Assembly (NCBI GenBank): GCA_900544475.1 | Contig: UQVU01000111.1 | Coordinates: 1 to 6,071, forward strand | Reading direction: 5' to 3' | DNA: 6,071 nt | Origin: an uncultured Butyricicoccus sp. | GTDB taxonomy: Bacteria > Bacillota > Clostridia > Oscillospirales > Butyricicoccaceae | In this document: positions 1-5,932 of the stretch, in pieces | How the letters are laid out: every line of letters starts with the position of its first letter | Numbering within the stretch: position 1 is the stretch's first letter | Notes under the pieces: model-generated | The model's database searches: none | What the model saw: the letters and a program-made list of their open reading frames with translations, nothing else | What the model was told of the DNA's origin: nothing | Made by a program: the position numbers and the translations under genes

Positions 1-369
1 CGCCTTACGCGGCGTCTTTCGGCGGAAACGCTGCACCGCGCCGGGTGGAAGGGAAAAACACCCGAGCGGGTGTATCTCGCCGAAAAGCCTCTGCCGCGCA
101 CCGAACCGCCGGAGCCGCAGAGCGCGCCGCGCGTGGAGCCGCCGCCCGTGCCGCCCGTGCGGACGACCGGGGACGAGGTGCTTGATGCACTCATCGAGGC
201 GGGCGCAGTCAGCGCGGAGCGGACGGAGAACGGGGTCTGCCTGTCCTGTCCGTTTTCGCCGCACGAGCCGTTCGCCCTCGCACCGGCTTTCGTGCTGTGC
301 CGGGTGGAAGGGAAAACGGCGAGCCTTGAATGGAAAATCGGCGCAAAGCAAAAGGGCGCAGCCGAGTGA
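1..369 (+). CDS. 3' end of an unrecognised protein with a proline-rich linker (partial)
   Basis: The frame is open from the first base of the window to a TGA at 367-369, giving the last 122 residues of a protein that begins upstream. A GTG at 70 is in frame but has no convincing ribosome binding site, and coding continues unbroken before it, so I treat the gene as truncated by the window edge. Three parts are visible. Residues 1-29 are a basic, probably helical segment. Residues 30-57 are a linker rich in Pro, Glu and Arg with PPEP and PPPVPPV runs. Residues 58-122 are a small domain starting DEVLDALIEAG and containing two cysteines in CLSC, then a strand-like stretch ending in LEWKIG. A proline linker between two blocks suggests a multidomain protein. 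I do not recognise the family and assign no function. The gene converges on the DUF1015 gene with 45 bp between stop codons. Confidence 0.6.
   Translation, partial: RLTRRLSAETLHRAGWKGKTPERVYLAEKPLPRTEPPEPQSAPRVEPPPVPPVRTTGDEVLDALIEAGAVSAERTENGVCLSCPFSPHEPFALAPAFVLCRVEGKTASLEWKIGAKQKGAAE
40..316 (+). repeat. 18-bp exact direct repeat inside the partial gene (40-57 and 299-316)
   Basis: GCCGGGTGGAAGGGAAAA occurs at 40-57 and again at 299-316, 259 bp apart in the same orientation. The copies are read in different frames of the same gene (AGWKGK in the first, CRVEGK in the second), so shared protein sequence does not explain the identity. One further mismatch-tolerant step extends it two bases upstream. 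No element boundary or target duplication is visible. Confidence 0.6.
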
Positions 370-377
370 CTGCGCCC
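350..377 (-). terminator. Rho-independent terminator of the DUF1015 gene
   Basis: GGGCGCAG at 354-361 pairs perfectly with CTGCGCCC at 370-377 around an 8-base loop. Read on the minus strand the stem is followed by TTTTGCTTTG (353 downwards), a moderate T-rich tail. No T-run follows on the plus strand. It lies 37 bases beyond the DUF1015 stop codon. The left arm and loop are also the last codons and stop of the plus-strand gene ending at 369, so the sequence serves both roles. Confidence 0.75.
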
Positions 378-414
378 ATAATCCACAGAATGGATGGCTT
401 CCAGAAAACGTATT

Positions 415-1725
415 TTACTTTACGATTGCCTTTGCTTCGAGGTAGTAGCGCTTCTCGTGCGCCTCGCCCATGGAGAAGGTCTTGCGCGGCAGAACACCGT
501 CAAAGACAACGCCGCGGAACAGGTCGTTCTTCGCGATGTCCGGCAGGATAAAGCCGAAGTTGCCCGGCTTCTCCGCGAGGGAAACCACAACGTCCGCGCC
601 GTGGATGAAGTCGATCTTGACGTCCTTGTGCTCGACGAGGAAAGCGTCCAGACCGGTCTGGATAGTCGCGACCGGGATGGCCCACTTCGGGTCCTCGACA
701 ACGAACACGCCGTTCTTCTCGGCGGAAACGAACGGATAGAAGTGCGCGTTTTCGATTTCGGGCGCGGTATCCGTTACATACGCCTTGCAGCCCTCGCTCT
801 CGTAGAACGCGGTGAGCGACTTCAGCAGCTCCTCGCCGTCTACGCCGAAGAGTGCGCGGTGAATCGGCTCGATGATGATGCTCTCGTCATGGATGTTGAC
901 GATTTCCGCGAGGGCGTAGCGGGCCGGGTGATTCTCCTGCTCCTCGGGGGTCAGGGTCTTTTTGACCTCTTCCCAGTAAGCCTTTGCGGTCGCCATGGAG
1001 TGGTTGCCGTCGCCGACTGCGTAGGGGAGGAGCGCCTGCGCGTCCGTGCAGCCGTACTTCGCGTTGAAGGTCTCACGGTCGCACAGCGCCTCCAGACCGG
1101 CCTCGATGGTGTCGGTCTCCGCGCCCTTCGGGATAAACCAGCCGGTGATGTGGCCGCCGTTCTGCATGAGGTCGGTGTCGTACAGCTTGGAGAAGGAGTC
1201 GGTCTTGGCAAAGAGCGGCTCGATGATCTGGCGCTTGGGGTCGTCGATCAGGATCATGATATGCGGCAGCTCAAGGCACGCGCCTTCGCGCACCTTCAGA
1301 CGGGGCGGGATGCGCTCAACGACCGTCTTTTCGGTTGGGCGGATAAGAGATACCGAACCCGGGGTGTACTCGTAAGCCTCAAGATCGACAGCCAGAACGA
1401 TGCCGCGGCGCGGGCAGGAGCCGCCGGACCAGCGCTCGGTCAGCACGACACCGGCCGGAAGCGTGCGCAGCGTGCCGTCTGCAACGTACTGCTGCATGGT
1501 CTTGTGGATACGCTCGATGTGCGAAGCAACGTCCGCGTCCTCAAGGTAGACCTCGGGCAGGGTCAGACGCAGGGTAGACGGCGCGTCGCCAACGATGCGG
1601 TCGGTCTCCGCCCAGTATTCGGGCTGAGAGGTGTACTGGTCGCAGGCGATGACCGCCCATTTGGACAGGTCGGTGCCCTCGCGGGGCATCATGATTTCGG
1701 GAATTCGTGTGCAGCGATTTGCCAT
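415..1725 (-). CDS. DUF1015 family protein, possible ParB-like fold
   Basis: This is a complete 436-residue soluble protein with no signal peptide or membrane segment, close to the usual 400-430 length of the family. Landmarks of DUF1015 in order are: an N-terminal block around residues 5-60; an arginine-rich stretch RPTEKTVVERIPPR (129-142) followed by LELPHIMILIDDP (151-163); the signature GDGNHSMATAK (238-248); IEPIHR (285-290); and a C-terminal block with GFILPDI and SMGEAHEKRYYLEAK (418-432). The ATG at 1725 is chosen because AAGGAGG lies 9 bases upstream (1735-1741). The open frame continues far upstream only because it runs antisense through ptsI. The cellular role is not established to my knowledge. 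The D-G-N-H motif resembles the D-G-H-H-R motif of ParB-like domains, a fold also used by archaeal free-serine kinase SerK, so a small-molecule kinase or nucleotide-binding role is possible. That is inference. It has its own extended -10 promoter and its own terminator, so it appears monocistronic. The family call is firm; the function is not. Confidence 0.9.
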   Translation of the reverse strand: MANRCTRIPEIMMPREGTDLSKWAVIACDQYTSQPEYWAETDRIVGDAPSTLRLTLPEVYLEDADVASHIERIHKTMQQYVADGTLRTLPAGVVLTERWSGGSCPRRGIVLAVDLEAYEYTPGSVSLIRPTEKTVVERIPPRLKVREGACLELPHIMILIDDPKRQIIEPLFAKTDSFSKLYDTDLMQNGGHITGWFIPKGAETDTIEAGLEALCDRETFNAKYGCTDAQALLPYAVGDGNHSMATAKAYWEEVKKTLTPEEQENHPARYALAEIVNIHDESIIIEPIHRALFGVDGEELLKSLTAFYESEGCKAYVTDTAPEIENAHFYPFVSAEKNGVFVVEDPKWAIPVATIQTGLDAFLVEHKDVKIDFIHGADVVVSLAEKPGNFGFILPDIAKNDLFRGVVFDGVLPRKTFSMGEAHEKRYYLEAKAIVK

Positions 1726-1762
1726 GAGAATCGTCCTCCTTACAGGGATAACATATGCTTTT

Positions 1763-1771
1763 AGTATAGCA
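1763..1771 (-). promoter_or_regulatory. Extended -10 promoter for the DUF1015 gene
   Basis: On the minus strand TGCTATACT (1771 down to 1763) is an extended -10 element, TGn followed by TATACT, one base from the sigma-A consensus. No good -35 sits 16-18 bases upstream, as expected for an extended -10 promoter. The start point would fall near 1756, giving a leader of about 31 bases with the AAGGAGG ribosome site at 1741-1735. Confidence 0.6.
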
Positions 1772-1839
1772 GAAAAACGGCAGCATGGCATAGAAAATAT
1801 CATTTTTCGAAAGATTTTTTTGAAAAGCCGCTGTTTTGC

Positions 1840-1868
1840 TTGACGAAAGCAACAAGATACCGTAAAAT
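1840..1868 (+). promoter_or_regulatory. Sigma-A promoter for ptsI
   Basis: TTGACG (1840-1845) and TAAAAT (1863-1868) are separated by exactly 17 bases, one mismatch each from the sigma-A consensus. Transcription would start near 1875, leaving a leader of about 74 bases. The -35 sits within an imperfect inverted repeat, TTGCTT-GACGA-AAGCAA. The -10 lies in a 9-bp direct repeat, GTAAAATTG, at 1862-1870 and 1876-1884. Either could be an operator, but no known regulator is recognised. Confidence 0.75.
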
Positions 1869-1948
1869 TGAAGTGGTAAAATTGTAAGGAATAACGTAAG
1901 TAAGGGAAAACGATACGCAGGGAAAAATATGAGTGGAGGAAAAAAGCT

Positions 1949-3670
1949 ATGCTGAAAATCAAGGCGATCGGCGTTTCCGAGGGCTTGGCGAGGGCGAAGG
2001 CGCTCGTCATCCGGGAGGCTGATCTGACGGTTACAAAGACCGCGGTTACGGATACCGAGGCCGAAAAAAAGCGCGTGACAGATGCGGTGGCGAAGGCCGG
2101 AGAGCAGATTGCCGCGCTGCGCGACGAAACCGAAAAGAACATCGGCCCCGAGGAGGCGGAGATCTTCGACGCGCATCTGATGATGCTCGAGGACCCGGAC
2201 TTTATCGAGGGCATGACGAACATGCTCGAGGACGAAAAGGTGTGCGCGGAGTACGCCTGCTCGGTCAACAGCGAGAACTTTCAGGCGATGTTCCGCGCGA
2301 TGGACGACGAATATATGCAGGCGCGTGCTGCCGACATTGCAGATATTTCCATGCGCGTGCTCAAGAACCTCAAGGGCGTGGCGGACAATCCGCTCGACAG
2401 CGTGACCGAGCCGTGCATCGTGGTCGCAAACGACCTCACCCCGTCCGACACCGCCAAGATGGGCGGCAAGCCGGTGGTCGGCTTCATCACGAAAATCGGC
2501 GGCCGCACGAGCCACTCGGCCATCATGGCGCGCTCGATGGGCATTCCGGCGGTCGTGGGCGCGGGCGACAGCCTCGACCCCGTCACGGACGGCATGGAGC
2601 TGCTGCTGGACGGCGCGGCAGGCGAGCTTGTCGCACAGCCGGACGAGGAGACGCTTGCGGCGTTCGAGGAGAAGAAGGAAAAGGACGATGCACGCCGCGC
2701 GATGCTCGCGGAGTTCAAGGACCGCCCGGGCGAAACGAGCGACGGACACCGCATCATCATCGAGGGCAACATCGGCACGCCGGCGGACGCTGTCCGCGTT
2801 GTGGACATGGGCGGCGAGGGCGTCGGTCTGTTCCGCTCCGAGTTCCTGTTCATGGACCGCCCCGACCTCCCGAGTGAGGAGGAGCAGTTCGAAGCCTACA
2901 AGAAAGCGGTCGAAACCATGAACGGCCGTCCGGTCATCATCCGCACGCTCGACATCGGCGGCGACAAGGAGGTTCCGGCGCTCGGCCTGGAGAAGGAGCA
3001 GAACCCCTTCCTCGGCTACCGCGCTATTCGTATCTGCCTCGACCGCACCGAGCTGTTCATCGTGCAGCTGCGTGCGCTGCTGCGTGCGGCGCAGTACGGC
3101 GATTTGCGCATCATGTTCCCGATGATTTCTTCGGTCGATGAGCTGCGCAACGCCAAGCAGGTGCTCCGCGAGGCGCGCGACCTGCTCGACGCGGAGGGCG
3201 TTCCCTATAACCCGAACGTTAAGGTCGGCATCATGGTCGAAATCCCGGTGGCGGCGGTCTGCGCCGATGTCCTCGCGCAGGAGGCCGACTTCTTCTCCAT
3301 CGGCACGAACGACCTCATTCAGTATTCCTGCGCGGTGGACCGCATCAACGAGAAAATCTCCTACCTGTACCGCCCGCTCCATCCGGGCGTGCTGCGCCTT
3401 ATCGCCATGACGGCCAAGGCGGCAAACGAAAACGGCATCGAGTGCGGCGTGTGCGGCGAAATGGCTGGTACGCCCGGCATGGCAAGCGTGCTGTGCGGCC
3501 TTGGCGTTACCAACCTCTCGATGTCCGCGTCCGCTATCCCGGCGGCGAAGGCCGACCTTGCGGCGCATTCGTATGCGGAGTGCCGCGAGCTGGCGAACAG
3601 CCTGCTTGGAGCCGCAAGCGCCGAGGACGCGGAGAATATCTTCGCCGAGTGGTGCGAGGACGCGAAATAA
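1949..3670 (+). CDS. ptsI: Phosphoenolpyruvate-protein phosphotransferase (PTS enzyme I)
   Basis: Enzyme I is the cytoplasmic first step of the sugar phosphotransferase system. It takes phosphate from phosphoenolpyruvate onto a histidine and passes it to HPr. The 573-residue product is full length (E. coli EI has 575). The N-terminal part (about 1-230) contains the phospho-histidine loop GGRTSHSAIMAR with His189. The C-terminal PEP-binding barrel (about 260-573) has Arg296 in GLFRSE, Arg332 in IIRTLDIGGDK, Glu431 in MVEIP, Asp455 in GTNDLIQY, Arg465, and Cys502 in GVCGEMAG. All match E. coli numbering, so activity is expected. The ATG at 1949 has GGAGG (1935-1939) 9 bases before it. The gene carries its own promoter (1840-1868) and a strong terminator (3688-3734), so it is a single-gene unit. 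There is no ptsH or ptsK on either side, unlike the common ptsHI operon. The nitrogen-PTS paralogue PtsP is unlikely because no GAF domain precedes it. Confidence 0.97.
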   Translation: MLKIKAIGVSEGLARAKALVIREADLTVTKTAVTDTEAEKKRVTDAVAKAGEQIAALRDETEKNIGPEEAEIFDAHLMMLEDPDFIEGMTNMLEDEKVCAEYACSVNSENFQAMFRAMDDEYMQARAADIADISMRVLKNLKGVADNPLDSVTEPCIVVANDLTPSDTAKMGGKPVVGFITKIGGRTSHSAIMARSMGIPAVVGAGDSLDPVTDGMELLLDGAAGELVAQPDEETLAAFEEKKEKDDARRAMLAEFKDRPGETSDGHRIIIEGNIGTPADAVRVVDMGGEGVGLFRSEFLFMDRPDLPSEEEQFEAYKKAVETMNGRPVIIRTLDIGGDKEVPALGLEKEQNPFLGYRAIRICLDRTELFIVQLRALLRAAQYGDLRIMFPMISSVDELRNAKQVLREARDLLDAEGVPYNPNVKVGIMVEIPVAAVCADVLAQEADFFSIGTNDLIQYSCAVDRINEKISYLYRPLHPGVLRLIAMTAKAANENGIECGVCGEMAGTPGMASVLCGLGVTNLSMSASAIPAAKADLAAHSYAECRELANSLLGAASAEDAENIFAEWCEDAK

Positions 3671-3687
3671 ACCCTGATAGACAGACG

Positions 3688-3734
3688 AAAAGACTGTTCC
3701 TGACCGAAAAAAACGGCTTGGAGCAGTCTTTTTT
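3688..3734 (+). terminator. Rho-independent terminator of ptsI
   Basis: AAAAGACTGTTCC (3688-3700) pairs over 13 positions with GGAGCAGTCTTTT (3720-3732), with one G-U pair. The loop holds a further 3-bp CCG/CGG stem around seven A residues. The right arm runs into a T-tract ending at 3734. The A-rich left edge could give weak bidirectional function, but the only gene nearby that needs it is ptsI, which ends 17 bases upstream. Confidence 0.88.
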
Positions 3735-3794
3735 ATGTATAAAACCGCGCAGAACGGCATACACTTAACTGTCAGCCGGAAGGAGGAAAACCCA

Positions 3795-4379
3795 ATGGAC
3801 GAACCGAAAAGCGCACGCTACACCGTCATTCTCGGCGTGTGTCTGCTGTTGTGCCTGCTGATGCTCGGGCGGATGCTGGTCGGCCGCGCGGACAGCGAAA
3901 CGCCGCCCGACGGGACAGCGCCGGTCGAAACCGAACCTGTGCCGCAGGAACAGCCCGAGCTTTCGCTTGTCACCACGCTGAGCGAAAGTGACCTTGCGAA
4001 TTTTCTGCTGCGGTACCTGCCGTTCACGCCGCAAGGCCTCACGGTCGAGATAAACGCGGACGAAACCGCGGCGCTCTCCATGGGCGTGGACCGGGCGGAG
4101 CTTGAAAACAGCGGCCTGCTGACCGGGCATTTCCGCGCGGCGGCTGAGCTGCTGCCCGAGCGGTGCGACCTCACCGGCACATGGCGTATCGCGGTCGGGG
4201 AGGGGACGCTGACGTTTTCCTGCGTCGAGGCGGCACTGAACGGCACAGCGCTCCCGCAGCCGGCGGCAGACCTTGTGACGGCGGCCTTCGCGGACGCCCT
4301 GAACCGCAAGCTCACGGAGCTGGACATCACGCCGCAGCGCCTTGTGTGGTCGGACGGGAAAATTCAGATTTACGCATAG
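3795..4379 (+). CDS. Membrane-anchored protein of unknown function
   Basis: This encodes 194 residues. The ATG at 3795 is preferred over an in-frame ATG at 3735 because AGGAGG (3781-3786) lies 8 bases before it and the earlier ATG falls at the end of the ptsI terminator. Residues 1-8 are polar. Residues 9-30 are one hydrophobic membrane segment (VILGVCLLLCLLML at its core), probably a signal anchor. Residues 32-56 are a Pro/Glu/Thr linker and the rest (about 57-194) is a compact alpha-beta domain, probably outside the membrane. Cys124 and Cys143 could form a disulfide there. The layout of anchor, short linker, a helix with SESDLANFLLRYL and alternating strands recalls small YpmS-like or lipid-binding membrane-anchored proteins. 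That is architecture only, not recognised homology. No good sigma-A promoter is seen between the ptsI terminator and the start; TATAAA at 3738 has only TTGGAG at a 14-base spacing. It may depend on readthrough. The stop abuts the converging hydrolase terminator. Confidence 0.8.
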   Translation: MDEPKSARYTVILGVCLLLCLLMLGRMLVGRADSETPPDGTAPVETEPVPQEQPELSLVTTLSESDLANFLLRYLPFTPQGLTVEINADETAALSMGVDRAELENSGLLTGHFRAAAELLPERCDLTGTWRIAVGEGTLTFSCVEAALNGTALPQPAADLVTAAFADALNRKLTELDITPQRLVWSDGKIQIYA

Positions 4380-4408
4380 AAAAAGCACCGACCCGAGGGC
4401 CGGTGCTT
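4380..4408 (-). terminator. Rho-independent terminator of the small-protein/NlpC operon
   Basis: On the minus strand AAGCACCG (4408-4401) pairs with CGGTGCTT (4390-4383), with extra inner pairs between GGG and CCC. The stem ends in a run of five T (4384-4380). It lies about 18 bases after the stop of the NlpC/P60 gene. Its far edge is next to the stop of the plus-strand gene at 4379. On the plus strand no T-run follows, so termination in that direction would be weak. Confidence 0.85.
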
Positions 4409-4426
4409 GGAATGAACCTGATTGAA

Positions 4427-5554
4427 TTAGTCGAAAATCACGCGGCCGCCGCCCTGGAAACGGGAAGCGTAGGAGCCGCTCAGCGATTCATACTTGACAA
4501 CATCGCCGGTGTGCGGTGCGTGAATGAACTCATCGTCACCGACGTAGATGCCTACGTGGCTGATCGAGTAAGCGCTGCTGCCGAAGAATACCAGATCGCC
4601 CGGCAGAAGCTCATCGCGGGAAACGCGGGTGGTGGTGTCGAACTGCGCCTGCGCTACGCGCTCGATCGAGCAGACCGTGTTCTTGTAAACGTAGGACGTA
4701 AAGCCGGAGCAGTCGAAGCCGGACGGGGTGCTGCCGCCGTAGACATACGGAACGCCGAGGAACTTCGCGGCGTAATCCAGAACTGCGGTGCGCTTCGCGC
4801 TCAGACCGGAGTAGGATGCCATGTTGGTGGACGAGGACACCGAAGTGCTTATGTAGTCAGCCTTGATGTAGCCGGACTTGCCGTTAACTGTTACCTTGTA
4901 CCAGCCGTTCTCCTTCGCGCCGAGGGTGACGGCGGTGCCGTTCGAGAGGGACGCGAGAATGCCGGACGAGGTGTTTGCCTCAGCACGCAGGTTTACGGTC
5001 GAGGAGCAGGTAACCTTGCCGGTGGTCGGAGCCGCCGTGGTGGCTGCGGTCGTCGTGGACGAGCTGCCCGATGCAGCGGACGCGCCGCCGATGGTCACGT
5101 AATCCGGATGTACATAACCGGACTTGCCGTTCGCCGTTACCTTGTACCAGCCGCCGCTGACGCCGGTGACGCTTACGGCAGTGCCGTTCGAGAGGGACGC
5201 GAGAATGCCGGACGAGGTGTTAGGCTCGCTTCTGAGGTTTACAGTGGAAGAGCAGGTGATCTTGCCCGAACCGACGGTAAAATCGGTCGCGGTCGTGCCG
5301 GTCAGATAAGAGCCGCTTACGTAGCCCTCCTTGCCGTTGACGATCACCTTATACCATTCGCTGCTGTTGTTCATTACCGCAACGGTCGTGCCCTGGGAAA
5401 GCTCGGCGATGATGCTGCCGCCCGGAGCAGAACGCAGATAAAGCGAATCTGCCTTGACCTTTGCCTGATACACTGCCAGCGAGCTGGGAAGCAGCATAGA
5501 CGCGGTCAGTGCACCGGAAACGAGCAGTCGAAACAGTGTTTTGGTGGATTTCAT
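4427..5554 (-). CDS. Secreted SH3b-NlpC/P60 peptidoglycan endopeptidase
   Basis: This is a 375-residue exported cell-wall hydrolase, expected to cut peptide stems of peptidoglycan (gamma-D-Glu-diamino acid type bonds in this family). Residues 1 to about 28 are a signal peptide: Lys2, Lys5 and Arg9, then a hydrophobic core, with possible cleavage after SSLA or VYQA. Three bacterial SH3 repeats follow (about 31-84, 98-153, 180-235), each with a VNLR- or LYLR-like strand and a WYKV...GKxGY block; these usually bind the wall. A Ser/Thr/Ala linker (about 158-179) separates repeats 2 and 3. The C-terminal NlpC/P60 domain (about 252-375) has catalytic Cys282 in DCSGF, His333 in SHVGIYVGD and His345 in FIHAPH, so it looks active. 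The ATG at 5554 is chosen for GGAGG 6 bases upstream (5565-5561) and because it begins the signal peptide. It is the second gene of an operon, 50 bases after the 99-residue gene, and shares its promoter. Substrate and exact bond are not determined. Confidence 0.95.
   Translation of the reverse strand: MKSTKTLFRLLVSGALTASMLLPSSLAVYQAKVKADSLYLRSAPGGSIIAELSQGTTVAVMNNSSEWYKVIVNGKEGYVSGSYLTGTTATDFTVGSGKITCSSTVNLRSEPNTSSGILASLSNGTAVSVTGVSGGWYKVTANGKSGYVHPDYVTIGGASAASGSSSTTTAATTAAPTTGKVTCSSTVNLRAEANTSSGILASLSNGTAVTLGAKENGWYKVTVNGKSGYIKADYISTSVSSSTNMASYSGLSAKRTAVLDYAAKFLGVPYVYGGSTPSGFDCSGFTSYVYKNTVCSIERVAQAQFDTTTRVSRDELLPGDLVFFGSSAYSISHVGIYVGDDEFIHAPHTGDVVKYESLSGSYASRFQGGGRVIFD
4935..5221 (-). repeat. 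41-bp identical segments in SH3b repeats 2 and 3 (4935-4975 and 5181-5221)
   Basis: Two 41-bp segments are identical at DNA level and 246 bp apart, exactly 82 codons. They encode the shared NTSSGILASLSNGT part of SH3b repeats 2 and 3. Flanking blocks such as CCGGACTTGCCGTT (plus-strand reading) also match. Identity at synonymous positions indicates recent duplication or gene conversion. SH3b repeat 1 has diverged and does not share it. Confidence 0.9.
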
Positions 5555-5597
5555 AATCAGCCTCCGTTTTTTAGTCGGAAAGTTTTGTGCGCCGGGG

Positions 5598-5617
5598 CGG
5601 CAGCTCACTTGCTGCCG
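5598..5617 (-). other. Intercistronic hairpin spanning the stop codon of the small gene
   Basis: On the minus strand CGGCAGC (5617-5611) pairs perfectly with GCTGCCG (5604-5598) around a 6-base loop made of the last Lys codon and the TGA stop. No T-run follows, so it is not a standard terminator. The NlpC/P60 gene begins 50 bases downstream of the stop with no evident promoter between. It could protect, process or partly attenuate the message between the two genes. Confidence 0.5.
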
Positions 5618-5904
5618 AGTGCGCGGTTCAGCCAGATCGAGGCGATGTCCATCGCGCTCCACAGGCTGTTTTTCTCGGTTTTCTTCACGATACGGTCCTT
5701 GCTGCGGACGTTCGCGCCGGTCTGCTGAAGCTGTACGGATACGCGCTTTGCAACCGAAAGATCCTTGTTGTTTGCAGAGTCGAGAATCTGCATCATAATG
5801 ATGTGCGAGTCGCTCATCGAACCGTAGTAGATGATGTTCTCCTTGCGCATCAGAGGATGATCCTTGTAGTTCAGAAGGTCATTCTTCTTGCTGGTGGTAG
5901 GCAT
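5605..5904 (-). CDS. Small conserved-looking cytoplasmic protein, function unknown
   Basis: This is a 99-residue, soluble, mildly basic protein with no signal peptide, membrane segment or cysteine. The ATG at 5904 is chosen because AAGGAG (5918-5913) lies 8 bases before it. An in-frame GTG at 5913-5911 overlaps that ribosome site and is not credible. Visible pattern: a polar, lysine-rich N-terminus; HPLMRKENIIYYGSMSDSHIIMMQI (about 19-43), which looks like strands leading into a helix; a central KDLSVAKRVSVQLQQT; KDRIVKK (about 72-78); and a C-terminal helix with WSAMDIASIWLNRAL. It resembles, from memory, small uncharacterised proteins annotated across clostridial genomes, but I cannot name a family. 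It is the first gene after the WalR-like operator and is co-transcribed with the NlpC/P60 endopeptidase. A role tied to wall metabolism or its regulation is therefore possible. That is inference from context only. Confidence 0.85.
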   Translation of the reverse strand: MPTTSKKNDLLNYKDHPLMRKENIIYYGSMSDSHIIMMQILDSANNKDLSVAKRVSVQLQQTGANVRSKDRIVKKTEKNSLWSAMDIASIWLNRALGSK

Positions 5905-5932
5905 TTTCTGCACTCCTTATAATCGAAACATA

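Noticed and set aside
394..1764. A 456-codon open frame on the plus strand opposite the DUF1015 gene
   Set aside because: It is a shadow of a GC-rich gene: biased, low-complexity translation with no recognised domain, and it mirrors the real gene almost base for base.
1875..1948. A riboswitch or antiterminator leader before ptsI
   Set aside because: The 74-base leader is purine- and A-rich, with no stable stem or terminator-like hairpin visible.
1726..2268. An N-terminal extension of the DUF1015 frame of about 181 codons, reaching back to 2268
   Set aside because: It runs through the divergent promoter region and antisense to ptsI. The conserved protein begins at the ATG at 1725, which has an AAGGAGG site and an extended -10 promoter just upstream.
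3718..3743. A promoter TTGGAG/TATAAA before the membrane-anchored gene
   Set aside because: The spacing is 14 bases, too short for sigma-A, and the -35 lies inside the ptsI terminator stem.
1541..3760. A 739-codon open frame antisense to ptsI
   Set aside because: The translation is rich in Arg, His, Ala and Val as expected from the complement of a GC-rich gene. It spans the ptsI terminator and promoter, while ptsI itself matches enzyme I throughout.
4163..5728. A 521-codon plus-strand frame opposite the NlpC/P60 gene
   Set aside because: It crosses two terminators' worth of non-coding sequence and two real genes. Its Gly/Ala/Arg repeats are the antisense of the SH3b repeats.
5905..5913. GTG at 5913 as the start of the 99-residue protein
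   Set aside because: It overlaps the AAGGAG ribosome site. The ATG at 5904 has correct 8-base spacing to that site.
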